64,000 nt of DNA from Vespa crabro (GCF_910589235.1 NC_060955.1:8569694-8633693), one strand, 5' to 3'. Counted from the stretch's first letter, positions 1 through 13,771 are shown. Numbers and translations: made by a program. The notes: a model not told the origin generated them from the sequence alone.

Positions 1-3000
1 AAGTGCTTTGACCAAGCCTTAAAAATCATTCCACTTTCGGACGAGATGTTTCAAAGACAATTTCACGGTGAATTACAATATCGATGGAAAGACGTGACGG
101 AGAAAATCAATGAGATTCAATCGGAGATTACGCGTAACATTTCCTCTGAAGATATCTCCTCAAAGGACAGGTTGAAAATATTGGAAAGAGAATTAAACGA
201 GTTGAGAATGTGTCTCGACGATTTACACGGAGTATTGAAGACGGAGGAAGAGCTTGATCTTTACATAGAAAGACTTACTGTTCTGTTCGACAGAGTTTCG
301 TTGATTCAAGATAAACTAAGTCGCTTGGGTCTTTTATCAGCGGCAGAAAGTGAAACCGTTGGAATTCTCTTATCATCAGCTCATCGTATAGAGAGTCAGA
401 TAAGTGAGGAACTGGATTCAGCTCAATTACTTCGAGAAAAACTTCAAGCATTAAAACGTGGCCTTGGACACGTTAGGAAAGCTCATCAGAGGCATTTCTT
501 GACTTTGGATCAATGCGAAAAAAGCGAAAAGCAAGGAAGCAACGTTGTCTCAGCTGCTATAGATCGTTGCGAATCGGTTTCGGATGAGCTAATAGTTCTT
601 TGGCACGATCTTATGGGTCTTCGACATTTGTTACATAAGTTGCCATCCGGTATGAGAGTCAGTGTGTCACCTGTAAGCATCGAACGCGATATCTCTGCCC
701 TTCAGGATGCCCACACTGAATTAGAATGTAGATGTTCACGTTTACTATCCACACTACGAAATAGACTCGCATTGTGGAATCACTTTGAAAAACACTTGGA
801 AATGGTACAGCAATCCGTTCAAGAAGCTGATTATATGATGGAGCTCTTGACCGTTCAAGGTTCGGTGGATTACGATAGATTACTTAAGGCTACCGAGCGA
901 CTCGAGGTAAGTAATGGTTGGATTAAATTAGACGTGAAGTAATAGTATTGAAAATTGATTTAGTAAAAAAGATATTAACTTCTAATAATAATATCTGTTA
1001 CGATTTGTACCATTATTAGTTCATATCGCATATCAAAAATCACTTCCTATAGTTATCAGTTTTCTACTACATATATAACTTCAAGTCCGCCAATCTTCTT
1101 GTCTCATGGAAATTCATATTCGTAATACGCATGCGCAATGCCGCGTTTGGATCTAAAAGTCGAGTTATCGCAAAGAGTCTATCAGTAGCGCGGGAACCGT
1201 CAACGCGTGCGTTACGTGTTAAGAACGGCCGATGAATTTCCTCAATGTTTTATTTACGAACGAGTTATTTCTGATCGCAGTGTGTTAGAGATATATCGTT
1301 CAAACAACGATGGCAAGATTAGCGTCCTATGCAAGAAAATGTAGACATCACCGGCTCCAGAAATTCTTAGATAGAGACGAAGCACAATAAATAGCTTCAA
1401 GGTAAGCGATGCTAAGAACGGCCGAGGCGAGAATGTTTCCTTCGTGAATAGCGTAAAACGCTCGCTATCATTTCCGCTTTTCAACGTTAAAAGCATTGAA
1501 CTTAGAAAACTTTTGCAAAATATATGTCTTATAAGCATTCATTCGAAATTACAACAATAGAAGTTGTAACATAAAACTTGACTACGATGAAAAATATTTA
1601 TTTGTCCAATCGGTCTGTATATCTTGTGGATATAACTCGATTTTCGTGTAATTATCGTTACCAAAATACATTTTATGCGAACATAAGAAAATTTAACACG
1701 ACTTGAAGCTAATTTGAAAGAAATATATAAATCTAAATACATATAACGTCGGATCGAAACATTGAAAGCGACAATAGAGATATAAACGTGTATTATACAC
1801 CCATATTTTCTTGTCATTGATAAGAACAAGTGTGCCTTTCAAACGACATAGACGAACGTCTTATTATCTTATACGCGACTTGTCGTTACTCCGATCTTTA
1901 CATGTAACAAGTACTTCGAGTTATGACTGACGACGAATATATGTATAAAACGACTTCTCATATTTTTATTCTTGGAACTGTTAAAAAATTCGTAAGTATC
2001 ACGTATACAACTCGATAACCCACGGAGGTCAAGACAATATTTATAAGCCGATACCACCGGATACGCGTTAGCACTCGTCCAGAATAAATGTCGTCTTCTT
2101 TTCGTTCATTCTCTTTCCGTTCGATCTCTGACGAAAGGATTACGGAACGTGTGTTTTAAATATACAGATTAGGAGAAGGAAATATAAACATATATCGTTC
2201 GAAGTTAGCCTAACCTTCGAGTTTACAGACGATCTCTTGTATCTCAAAAGATCTTTTTATTTATTTTTCTTTTTTTTTTCTATTTCTTTGAAACTTAACT
2301 GTGATTTCATCGGGAAAAAGCACAGCTGCTCTTTAGAACTTGAGTCTTCTTATCGTCGCTCGCGTCTGTGTTAAAGAATCTCATTAATATCACTGTCTGA
2401 AGGCGTCGAGTTATTTCTATGAATGCACACATGCATAAACCAAGAATTTTGCAACGACTCATTACCGGAAAGACTTAAAACATGTTTGCATGTAATTAAC
2501 GATACCGTTCGAATGCATACGCGTCTGTTAATTCTTTCATCAAACTTTAGGCCACGTGCTTAATCGACTAAGAAAGTAGTCTTTTAGAAAAAAATTACTC
2601 GTAATTCTTTCATATACCGAACAGATATGATTCAGTAAAAATAATTATGGTCGATGGTGTAAAGTCTTAACTTCAATCGATGTATTTACGCATATATATG
2701 TACACGCGTATGTATGTGTAATGCTATAGCATGTGTAATATACGAAACACATATTTGTATCAACTCGATAATATATTGGGGTCAGATTAGTATATCTCTT
2801 TCGCGTAGGTCGTACTGTTTAAAGCATAATTGCAAAGTAACAGATGCTGATAAATATCTCCAAGCAAAAGTGTTCCCAACTTGAACTTCGGTATAGACGA
2901 GTATATTGATAAAAAATTACAAAGTGTATAAGTGAATTATTTGAACAATTTCACGACTCCAATGTATATCTAATCGTTATTACCTTGCACTCGTTACAAT

Positions 3001-4492
3001 TTCATATACACACATATATTGCCGTGTCGTTCCAAATGTCTTGAACGGCGGATAAAACTTGGCGCGAGACGCTTCCGCACAAGGCTTCGGAAAACTCTGA
3101 GCCAGGTTAATGAACTCACCATCTCACAACACAGAATTAGTTCAACCATGCCCTGACCGAATTCAATTCGCAAGCCTCGAAACGTGCTCGTCTCGTGCGG
3201 CAAAATTATTTTTAGCTTCCTTCATTTGAGGAAAATCTTTTTATGCGTGTTATTTAAATAATCCGCTGAACATTTCATCTTCGTCGATTTCTTTCCAGTA
3301 ATAAAATCAGAGGAAATAAATAATTAACGAAACAACTCGTGTATAAAAATTCATAATATTGAGTGTTGCGTTAAATAATCGTATCGTGACAATGTGAAAG
3401 CCAAAGATAAAAAAACGAGAATTCATTTCAGGGATTAAACGGTGATTTCGGTGCACGCGAGGTGCTTATTAGCGAGCTTCATGCCGCTGCCGAACCTCTG
3501 CGGGAGAGTTGCGCTGCAGAGGTCCGTGAAAGGGTCGAAGCAGCGGTAAATGAAGCTGTACGAGCTTGGGAGGACACGAAAGCCGAATTGAATGCCCTTT
3601 GTACAAAATATCAACACGCTTGCAACTTATGGCAACAATATAGAGATTCGAGCGCAGTAGTAAAAGCCTGGATGGACACTCAAATGGGTAGTGTAGCTAA
3701 TTTACCTCCGGAGGAGGCTATTAAGCAAGTCAAGGTGAGTGTATGACGTAAATAACATGAGAATATGCATTAATTAATCTAAATATACAACTTTCTTTAA
3801 TGGATTTATAAAGAAGAAAATTAATTAAACTAAATTTAAATATATTCATTTATATTCATTTTATATATTCACTAAATAAATTTCATAAATTTCACTAAAA
3901 AAATAAACAATAAAATCAGTTACCGTGTTAAAAATTAACGTAAAAGATAAAAAGTATATAATAATTAAGACAAAAGATAACAATTGTATCGGTTATTCAA
4001 CAAACGTAGAATTAACATAAGAACAATCGTAAGATGACGTTCCAAATGCTTATGTGCGTCTAAGGGTTCATATCTTGCGAGTTGAGAGCGGATGCGCCAC
4101 CGATCGGCTGCTTCTACCCCCACCCTCGCACACTGACGAGTTACGCACGAGCACGAGCATCCTATGAGGGGTGGTCGTAGAGATAGAGAGAAAAAGAGAG
4201 AGAATACAGGCCAAGAGAGCCCCCGCTGACTGGTCTCATCGATCCCTTTGGACGATGCGACGACGATAACGTCGACGGTAGTCTGGACCAGAACGTCGTG
4301 CTGATCTCTTCTCTTTATCTCTCACTCTCTTTCTTAGCTAACCACATCTGCTTCTTGTCTCGTCATACTTCGTGGTATAATTTCCTTATTTCGGTTTTCT
4401 TTCCGAATTCCGCTTACTTTCATCATGTACAAATTTAATTCTTGAAATGAAAAGAAAAAAAAATTAAAAGCATCGATAAATTATATTCTCTC

Positions 4493-4590
<98 letters not shown>

Positions 4591-7500
4591 CCTTTCTCTC
4601 TTTTATCACGTGCGTTTACAAATCGGTAGTACACGCAACCACGTGTATAAGACTTAGTGAATCAATATACGTTTATCACGAATGTGAGCACATCTTTCAT
4701 TTCTTTTACTCTTTGACTCTTTTAGACCTAACGCTCGCATTTTGTGTGACGTGTACCCATCCTCTTGCTTTCTGTATATAATTGTATTAGTGCGCGTAAT
4801 GTGTGCTCACACTCGCTGACGTGCGTGAGTATTTCCATAGTGTCGACATCGTCACAATCATCGTTCAAAAGGTAGAAGAAGACATAAGCTTATGCTCGGT
4901 GATCCAAATTCAGAGACATGTGTACGCCGGAGGAGGCGAAGGTACGATCGAACGCGATGTTAGCCAATTTTTTCGATCTTCCATTTCCAAAATATTTCTA
5001 AAATAATACTCTAGATTCGTCTCTCTCGATCATTTATTTTTATTTTTATTTCCATTTTACTCTAGATCAACCTAAGAGATAACAGCTCAGTATAACTTTG
5101 AATTATTTACTTTGACGAGGAACTTTAACCGATGATGTCATCGAAGCGAATATCATCATTTCAAGTTTATCGCGAAAATATTTCGAACTAAATAATAAAT
5201 CGATTCAACGGGATTAGAAATCAAGAGAAATATTGTTGCATTTCATTTTTTCTTCAATAAATAACGTACTATGTATCTAATCACAAAAAAATAATAAAGA
5301 AAATATATTCTCCCTACCTGCCATATGTCGTCCATCGTAAACATCGTATACATTTATGACAGCTGCTCATTTATGAATTACTTTTACGTTCGTATATCTT
5401 ATCAGAGATTTATAATATACTATCGGACGTCTGCCTTTACGAAACACATTTTAAAATCGACCGTAAATTTACAATGTAAAAAGAAAACATCTGAAAAATA
5501 TCTACTTCGAATTAAATAACATATGTTATCTAATTGAGATAAGAAATGAAACGAATGCTATTTTTGAAATATTTTGAAATATTTTTGATATATATACGAA
5601 TGCTATTGGAAAAATACGTTATCTCAATGGAATTACACAATGCCAAAACCATGCCAATCATCTGCATACATATTATTATGTCGTTAAAATCTAATAACAG
5701 TTAGTCATCCTTAATCTTTTATTTATTATCTTAACCATTCCTTCTTGAATTATTCTTGTTTTCACCAAATCTTTTATCGTATTAACGTATAGTTTCAAAA
5801 CAATCTATAGAATTAGAAACGGAACGCGATGAGATCACTGAGTATTTAGACAAAAACGCCCGAAGACCGTGCATTATATGATTCCGATGCATATGGTCAA
5901 ATGTCTCCAGTTTTGCTTATCGTTATGCCACTCTCCTTTGCAATAGTTTTTTGGCTTTATTAGCGAATAACTCAGTTTGCAATAAACATTTATGAGGAAA
6001 CATTGAATTATAACGCCCTTAAGAATAAAATAAACGCTCAATCTCCCTACATGATCTTTTATAATTTTATTTTTCGTTGCCTTAAAACTATTAAAAACCT
6101 CCACGTTGCGATGCGTCTAATTTATAAATTCTAACAATCAGTTAATTTATGTTACCCACCGAGCACTATGTACATTAAATTAGAATGAAATTACATTCCC
6201 GATTCGAAATTTCAAATATTTTCTTAATTTTTATTTAAATTTATAACGTGATAAATAAACTATTAAGTAACAGTACAAATATTTGTTAAATATTTATTAA
6301 ATATTTACATTTCAACAAAAAATAGTAACTCCATCGTGAAACTAGATAATCGATTCATAATTAACATCAAATGTGTTGAAACATCTTATTCTTGAATGAA
6401 ATCATGTCTAATGTATATACACTAAAGAAACTCGAGCTTCTTCTAATACTGACAGAGAATATAGACACATTAGAATTAGAACTAAACATTCTCTCTACTA
6501 AATACATCAATAACTAACAAGATTTCGTCGTGTTGTCAGAAAAATATTTTGGATGAGTGTGTACTTTGTCTTTTTGTTTGTTATGATTCTATCTGTCTAG
6601 CTGAATAAAGTATACACATAAGTATGTACAACAACAAAAAATTATAAATAAATACAGAAATGTAACAATTCATACGACACATCGAGTTTACATCAGCGAG
6701 ACATAAACCTCTTACATCATCGTAAATACTTATATATTTCAATCTGATGCAGGTTTGCGAAGAAACCCTGGCAGAACACAAGGAAAGGCTGGCGGAATTA
6801 CGCGGTTTGGTAGCCCAGATCGCATCAGACGTCGGTTTAGACGCTGGCGGTCCGTTACACTGCGAGGTCGAAGCACTTGGTCGTCGACTCGAGGATGTCC
6901 GTGAAACTTTGTCAACCCTCGCCGACACTGCCGACGTACGTGTCCTTAACCAAGAACTTACGCATGTAGATCTTTGTCAGACGAAGAATTTCCTCGATAC
7001 AGTACAACAGGTACGATTTTTTCTTAACATATCATATTTGTAATATTATAATCTACAAATCAAAAAAGCATCGTTTTATATAAAATGGGCTCTAGAAATA
7101 TTTGGTTATTTATAATAATAAAATAGGACGTGGTTATTAATTTTATCCACGATATACATATCTTTACCATTTTTTATTCGTACAAAATAGGAGCAGACAT
7201 TCCTGTAACGCTTTTTTCTGCTCGCAAAGCGAACACTATTGGTGCTAGGTACAACCTCGATCATCCCCTCACATGAGCATTTACATTTTAATCGTCGTAG
7301 TTTCAAAACAATTTGTTATGTCAAGGCCGAAAGGCTTAACCTGCTATTGCAATTACATCAGTCACGAAATCTGCAACAGCTGAATGGCCGCAACGGTGCA
7401 CTTAGCGAAACTTTCTTAGCGAAGACTAGGACCAATGGAAGCACGTTTTTGATAGAATACCGGAGCTTAAAAGCTGGTTTTAAAAACGCTTATAAAATTC

Positions 7501-10500
7501 TTTTCTCGAGTATGACGCATTCTAAAGGACGATCAAATTATTCATTTTCAATATATCTGTTTTACATTCTTGTTGATAACGAAAAGTCATAAAAAATGAT
7601 GGTAAAGTCGATGTTCGAAGCAATAAGAATAATCAATAAGTCGGTTGTTAAATACGTTTGCTTGTTGGGATTATTTAGAATGATTAATTATGAGAAATTA
7701 ATTTTATTTCAGAGTTTGACGACAGTCGGCCAAGAAGAATCCAATGAGCACTTAAAGCTACTCCGTAATCATCTGCTTGCGCTAACACGAACGGAGCCAC
7801 AACTCCAATCTATCAAAGATAGGACTGTAACAATGTCAACTCAAGAACCATCAGTCGTCGAAATCCTTCAGCAATGGCAACGAGTATTCAAAGAAACCTT
7901 CCAACATTATCACCGTCTTTCTATCCGTTTGTTCAAGTCACAGGACGTAATCGCGGTTCTGAAGTTGTGGCAAGAACATTTAACTTATGTGCAAGAGTTC
8001 TTATCTAACCGCGTTCCCGGTGATTACAATGGTTTATCGGAGCATAGAAATCTTTGCGAGGTTTATAGAAACCTTCTTACCGACCAACAAAATCACCTGT
8101 TAACTGTTCATGGAAAAGAAGGTAAAGATCTCAACGTTACCGAACAGTTCAATGCTCTAACAAATCTTCACAATGAAACATTAGCAAAAATCATGGAAAG
8201 ACACACTGCTGTACACGATCGACTCTTAGCATGGGACAATTACAGACGTGATCAAAATGATCTCTTCGCCTGGTTAAAAGACATTGAGAGAGAACGCAGT
8301 CGACTGCAATTACGCTTCATACACGTTCATAGATTGGATAAGATTCTCCAAAGAATTCAAGCTCTGCTCGAAAAAGTTCCATCGGGTGAAGCCCAAATAG
8401 AGTCGCTTCAAAAACAACAAATTCCTTTGCTTGTTGATTGCGACGAGACTTTGGCCGTTTCAGTGCGTATGGAACATGCAGCAAACGTTGAACGTATCGC
8501 CAATTTACGTGCTGGTTTAGAGACTTGGAGAGATTTCGTAGAGAGAGTACGAAAACTTCATGAACAGCATATGGCACAGACCGACAGGATCACGAACACA
8601 CTACAAGATATCGGTCAGATACTTAATTCTGTCCTCCACTCGATACCTGGTAAATTGTCACAAACCAAAGAAAATTTACTTTTCCTTCAAGAATTGAAAA
8701 CTCGTCTAGTCGATACTAGTAACGAATTGGAATCTTTAAACGTACTTACTAAAAAGCTACGAGAATGTCTTAGTCCTTCTGATATGAAATCATTGAATCA
8801 ACACGTTGCACTTTTGTGGCAACAACAAGGAGACCTTGATCATCAGTTAGCTTTAGTCGAATACAAGCTTGGCGAACGTTGTGGCCTACATAATCGTTGG
8901 ATCGACAGACAAAGCAGATTGTTGACCTGGATTGAAGATGCGGAAATCAGAGTGAAAAATTGGGATATGATCCCTCTTGGTGAACCCGAAAAAGTACTAA
9001 AACGATTTGAGTATGAATTACAGGCAGAAATAGCTTTAAAACAGCGAGAATTCGAGTGGGTGCAAAAAACTGGTCAAGAATTAATCGATGCGACCGATGA
9101 TACTGAGAAAGCTAAAGTGCAAAATGGATTAGACGAAGTGAACGAAAAATGGTGTAGATTACTTACGAGTGGAAAAGTTCGAGCGAATAAATTACACGAT
9201 CTAATACAATCAATAAGCACTCTCGAAAAAAAATTAATAGAGCAAAGAAGTTGGATAACTGGTATCGAAGCGCAACTTTCTGAAAATTTCATCATCGAAA
9301 CTGTGAGCCAAAACTGTATTGATAAGAAATTAGAGGACCATGAATACATTCAAAAAGCAATTCAAACGGAAGGTGCCAAAATCGGAGAAGTATTGAATCT
9401 TTGTGAAATATTACTACACGATTCCGACATATGGAAAACATCTCTGAATACCGACACGATAAAGAACGGTATGGAAGGTCTTCAACGTCGATGGAAAACC
9501 ACGTGTGTTAGATCGGCTGAACGTAAGCAAGAAATCATTTTGGCCTGGAAGTTACTTCGTGAGATGAATAATATTAGAACAGAACACGAAAGCTGGATCA
9601 TTCAAACGGAAAGTGCACTTACGAATTTTGAGAAAGAAATGAATGAAATTACTAAAAAGGATACGAAGGAAATGCTTGAAAGATTGAAAGTGATAATGAA
9701 AGATATTGAAGCACATGAACCAGCTTTAAAGATTCTTGAACAAAATTTTGGACGACTTGCAAAAGCCAGATTGGAACCTGAAAATTTAAAATCGCTTACA
9801 GCTGAAAGTCGTAAAACTATAGACCGATGGCTTCAATTTAGTAGTAGAACAAATTCCATAATCGCAGCGATAGAACGCGAACAAATGGATTATCACGAAT
9901 TTAGTTTAGCTCATGGTGCTGCGTTAGTTAGTCTGACACAAATTGATATTCGATTGACTCAACTGCAACATTTGCTTACTCCTGAACAACGAACATCACC
10001 ACGTGGTAGACTGCAACGGTTATCTGAAATCGAAAAAGAATTGAACGCCCAAAACGTTCTACTGCAAAAAGCTGATAAATTAGCACTCGAAATAATGCAG
10101 GAAAGTCATCCGGACGATGTGACTAGTATACAAGAACTCGTGGACGAATATCAATCTTTATGGAAAGAAATTAAAACGCGAGTTACTACTTTAAGAACCG
10201 AATTAGAATCTCAGGAAAAATCTGAAGTAGACGAAGCTATTCAAGTTGAAACTTTGAAATTTGAACAAGACACGGCTGTTCAAGTGAACACTTTGCCTAG
10301 ATTAATTAGAATGACATCTTGCGACGCGTATATGTTAGAATTGAAAACAGCTCTCACAGAGTGCCATCATTCTTTGGACGCATTAGAAACAACTATCGCA
10401 CCAGAACCTGTATCTGGACCAAGCCTGAATACAACAACTAAAACTATTGTAAGTCTTTATTTTCCAATCTACATATTTTTAATTTTTATTAAAACTTTTT

Positions 10501-13493
10501 CTTTTCTTATAATTACATATGTATAACTTTCATTTTTAATCAATAGGCAAAATTGATTGGATGTTGTCAATCATCTATAGAATTAGTGCGTCATCTCCAT
10601 ACTTTACTCATGGAAGATACAAAATTCAATGTAGAAACAACAATAAGCGAGGAAGTGCAAACTGTGATATCTCGATACGAAGCTCTTCTTTTACTCGCTA
10701 GAACACGTGAACAACAAATAAGGGAACTCAGGTACATTTTTACAATGAATTAAACTTATCTCTTATAATTGTACAAAATTAAATCCTTTCTAAAACTGCT
10801 TATATTAACATTATATATCATGAATAACTGCACATATCTCAAGATTCATTAACATGACATTTTGCTATTAATAGGTCTCCCATTACAGACGCTTATTCAT
10901 ACCCATGTAATCAGTGAGTGTAATTTCTTACTACGATATTAATGTGTTAAAAAGACGTCAAAGATTATAACCTAAAGAAAAATATTTGATTGTTTATTAT
11001 ATTTTTAGCGATAGTGATAGACTAACGTGTCCTCTTTGCTCTCGACGTAACTGGACTCAGTTGGATAATGATCTCTGGCGTCTAGAAAAATGGTTAGAAT
11101 TTGCTGAAGGTACTCAAAGTGAACAAAACTCGCCACCAAGTAATATCGAGGACCTGGAATATGTTATTCAAGAACATAGAGAATTTCTTCAGCACCTTGA
11201 CAGTCACAAAAGCATTGTCGTTAGTTTGAACATTGTAGGTGTTCATTTGGCTGAACATACAGAAGACACTAGCCGCGCAACAGAATTACGTAATCGATTA
11301 ACTAATGCAAATACAAGATGGGACAAAGTATGTCTATCAGCTGAAAAATGGCAAGAACAATTGCGGCGTGCACTTATTTCGAATCATCAATTCCATCGTA
11401 TCATCGAAGAGTTGTTCAGTTGGCTCGAAAAAACAGAAATTGTAATTAGGACAAGTGAACCAATCGATCTCTCCGAAGCTACCGATATTCTGGAAACAAA
11501 ATATAACAAATTCAGGTATGTTAATTTCTTATAAAATATTAAATTGTGAATTTTTGATATAAACATTCTATTGTATAATATTGATTTTATACATTGATAT
11601 TAGTACATATTCATTACTGTAAAAATTGTATAAAATATAAATTATAATTTTAAATCATCACTTAGATATACAAATGAAACGTATATCAATACACAAATAT
11701 AAATACATTGATGATTAAACTTGAATTCTAATACATATTTTGCAAACAAATGCATATTTGACGTAATGCAAATTAATATATATAAACTATGGAACAATGA
11801 ATATATTCCTTAGAAAATCCATTTTATGATTGATCTGTTTTTACATAAAATACAAATAAATATAAGGTATTATCATACATTGAGATGATACTATACAATA
11901 GGCAATCTTCTTCTGCAGATATATATTATACATTACATATAATATATATTATATATTATATATTATATATTATATATTATATATGTTTTATGTACATATA
12001 AAAAATCTCATAATTGTAGCCACATAAAAAATATTACAATTTTGTTTTGACCCTTTTTTTATTAGTTTTTTTTTTTTTTAATATATTTTAAGGGAATTAC
12101 GAAGTGACCTTGAGCGCTGTGAACCGCGTGTTTTATCTCTCCAAGAATCTGCCAATCAATTACTAAATGAACAGGGAGGAGTGAGAGCTCGACTACAAGA
12201 ACTTCGATTAAAACTACAATCGTTACGTCGACTGACAGGCATCTACTCATTGAAATTAGGAGCAGCTTTAGGATTGGATCCACGTGATATTGGACTCGTT
12301 GCTACGTCCTCCTCATTAGCCGCTCTTTCTCGTGATGTAAGTACAATTCTTAATTGCATATCTACAAATAAAATACGTACATTTATTTCAATTATGAATA
12401 CATATATCATACATACATACATGCATGCATACATATATATACACACACACATACATACGTACGTACGTACATAAATACATACATACATACGTACATATAT
12501 ACATACGACTCATACATACGATATATATACATACATACGATATACATACATACATACGATATACATACATACACATGCACGCACTCACACACATAGAGAA
12601 AGAAAGAGAGAGAAAGAGAGACAGGCAGACAGACAGACAGCAGACAGACAGAGAGAGAGAGAGAGAGAGAGAGAAGGGATGAGGGAGGGGGGAGAGAGAA
12701 ATAGCAGCAGCAGACACACACACACGCGCGCGCGCGCGCGATAATGTAGTCATTTATTGATAGTAGCATTTAAAATTGCATATATAAATACTTTTAGGTC
12801 ACTTGCTGTAATGTGATCTTTGCTTTTGTTTTTTAAATGTTTAGTCATTTAACGTATGTAGATTATTGCACGATATAAAAAAGAATCACGTAAAACATTA
12901 TATTAAAGCGCACGAGAGCAATGAAATCCGATGAAAGGGAACCAAACATTGCAGCACAAAAAAGTGCACCTGTTCTTTCTCATTGGCTTATACCATTATC
13001 ACGTGCGCCATATGTAATAATAGTAGTAATCACTTGCACAGTATCTTATTGTTTGTGTTTTTTCTTTTGTTCAATTGTAGCTACTCGATGAAGCTGCCTC
13101 TGGGTCCTCTCAGCCACACACAACAGCTGCCACAGAGTATGTTCTCTTCCTTTTCCCTGTTCAATCCAAGTTTATTTAATTTTGGATTGCCATTTTTCCA
13201 TATAAAATACTTCTGTTCATCAACTTGTGTTTTAGATGAAAAATAATCATTGTTTTTACTGTAATTGTTACAGTGGTAATGAAAGACATCAAATAGTACC
13301 AAGACAAGGATATAGTTTTCTAGGAAGAGTTTTGCGTGTTTCTCTTCCAATACAAGCATTAATGCTGTTGCTACTTGGTGTAACTTCATTGATACCGTCA
13401 ACAGAAGAAGATTACAATTGCATGCTCTCTAACAATCTTGCTCGAAGTTTCACTCTAATGGTCTATCATCCAAATGGACCGCCGCCTTTGTAA
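1..13493 (+). CDS. Msp300: Nesprin / muscle-specific protein 300 (KASH spectrin-repeat protein), C-terminal part
   Basis: Outer nuclear membrane LINC protein that links the cytoskeleton to SUN proteins. Exons: 1-906, 3432-3734, 6753-7010, 7713-10448, 10547-10731, 10875-10913, 11009-11515, 12093-12336, 13081-13136, 13274-13493. All have GT-AG borders and the phases join without a break. This gives 1817 residues, with the gene entering from the left edge already in frame at base 1. Nearly all of it is heptad-rich helix with regularly spaced Trp (for example WLKDIE, WIEDAE, WLEKTE), typical of degenerate spectrin repeats. The large 912-codon exon carries about half of them. The C-terminus is a KASH domain: one membrane segment (SLPIQALMLLLLGVTSL), a short lumenal tail and terminal PPPL. 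A 39-nt microexon (10875-10913) lies before the last repeats. The N-terminal actin-binding half is outside the window. Family identity is secure; the exact insect name is inferred from the family. Confidence 0.93.
1127..1401 (+). promoter_or_regulatory. Candidate internal promoter and non-coding first exon in a nesprin intron
   Basis: Within the otherwise AT-rich intron 907-3431 there is a CpG-rich island at about 1120-1450. It holds an NRF1/Ewg-like palindrome (ACGCATGCGC, 1127-1136) and an arthropod initiator-like ATCAGT near 1182. Downstream it ends at a strong splice donor (CTTCAAG|GTAAGC, last exon base 1401). Only a 26-codon ORF starts inside it, so it would act as a 5' leader spliced to exon 3432. 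Nesprin genes are known to have internal promoters for short KASH isoforms. Use here is inference. Confidence 0.3.
3735..6752 (+). other. Nesprin intron with GC-rich island and long CT repeat
   Basis: A 3.0-kb intron between two in-phase spectrin-repeat exons. It contains a GC-rich segment (about 4030-4350) unlike the surrounding AT-rich DNA, then a (TC)n tract, then a second less AT-rich stretch (about 4730-4990). I could not find a convincing coding exon. The open stretch at 4803-5006 ends near a possible donor, but its phase does not fit the next nesprin exon. The islands may be regulatory. Confidence 0.5.
4486..4588. repeat. (TC)n microsatellite
   Basis: About 100 bases of almost pure TC dinucleotide in the nesprin intron. 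It is a long polypyrimidine/polypurine mirror tract. Confidence 0.97.
7011..7712 (+). other. Nesprin intron, open but apparently non-coding
   Basis: An intron between the exon ending at 7010 and the large exon starting at 7713 (TTATTTCAG acceptor). Open frames run through parts of it (7239-7592 and 7596-7712), but flanking exon phases are continuous without them and the translations do not look like spectrin repeats. I treat them as chance frames. Confidence 0.6.
11516..12092 (+). other. Nesprin intron with AT-rich tandem repeat
   Basis: A short AT-rich intron. Around 11930-11985 it contains a tandem ATATATT-type repeat that can fold back on itself. Nothing coding is seen. Confidence 0.6.
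12405..12742. repeat. Compound microsatellite (CATA, ACGT, GACA, GA, CA/CG)
   Basis: About 340 bases of successive simple repeats in a nesprin intron: CATA units, ACGTACGT blocks, GATATACATACATA units, GACA units, a GA run, then ACACACAC passing into CGCGCGCG. Long antisense Tyr/Val/Cys-rich and Ser/Leu-rich frames here are artefacts of the repeat. Confidence 0.95.
13274..13493 (+). other. Msp300: KASH domain exon of nesprin/Msp300
   Basis: The last exon encodes the nuclear-envelope anchor. A basic stretch (FLGRVLRV) is followed by a hydrophobic membrane span and a lumenal tail of about 30 residues containing CMLSNNLARSF and ending NGPPPL before TAA at 13491. The tail Cys lies 23 residues before the final Leu. 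That is the position of the conserved KASH Cys that forms a disulfide with SUN proteins in vertebrate nesprins. The terminal PPPL is the known SUN-binding end. Both elements are directly visible, so this KASH peptide should be able to bind SUN. Confidence 0.95.
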
Positions 13494-13765
13494 CAAAAAC
13501 AGAATGTCTTCACTTTATTTATGTCTATTGGTAAAAACTACTGCATTGATAAAAAGCATTGAATATAAGATTTAACGACTGTAACACGCGAAATGCTTAA
13601 ATATAAATGAATATACAACATATATATATATATATGAAAGTGTATACATAAAGTTTTCAAATACAAACAAATTTGTATATATTATAGCACATGATTTTCG
13701 TATGTCGTCAATGACTTAATTTATTCTTTGGCTATATAACTATAATCCTTTAGAATGTTACAAAC

Positions 13766-13771
13766 AATAAA
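13766..13771 (+). terminator. Probable nesprin polyadenylation signal
   Basis: AATAAA about 275 bases after the nesprin stop codon. Neighbouring hexamers exist, so the exact one used is uncertain. Confidence 0.4.

Noticed and set aside
2994..3203. Minus-strand 69-codon ORF with a donor-like site in a nesprin intron
   Set aside because: No partner exon or recognisable domain on the minus strand nearby; the local GC content alone explains the open frame.
4803..5006. Possible extra coding exon in a nesprin intron
   Set aside because: Its possible donor leaves phase 1, while the next nesprin exon needs phase 0.
7239..7712. Open frames that would extend the large nesprin exon upstream
   Set aside because: Flanking exons already join in phase at a good acceptor (7713), and the extra peptide lacks spectrin-repeat character.
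12243..12769. Antisense Tyr/Val/Cys-rich and Ser/Leu-rich ORFs
   Set aside because: They are translations of a compound microsatellite.
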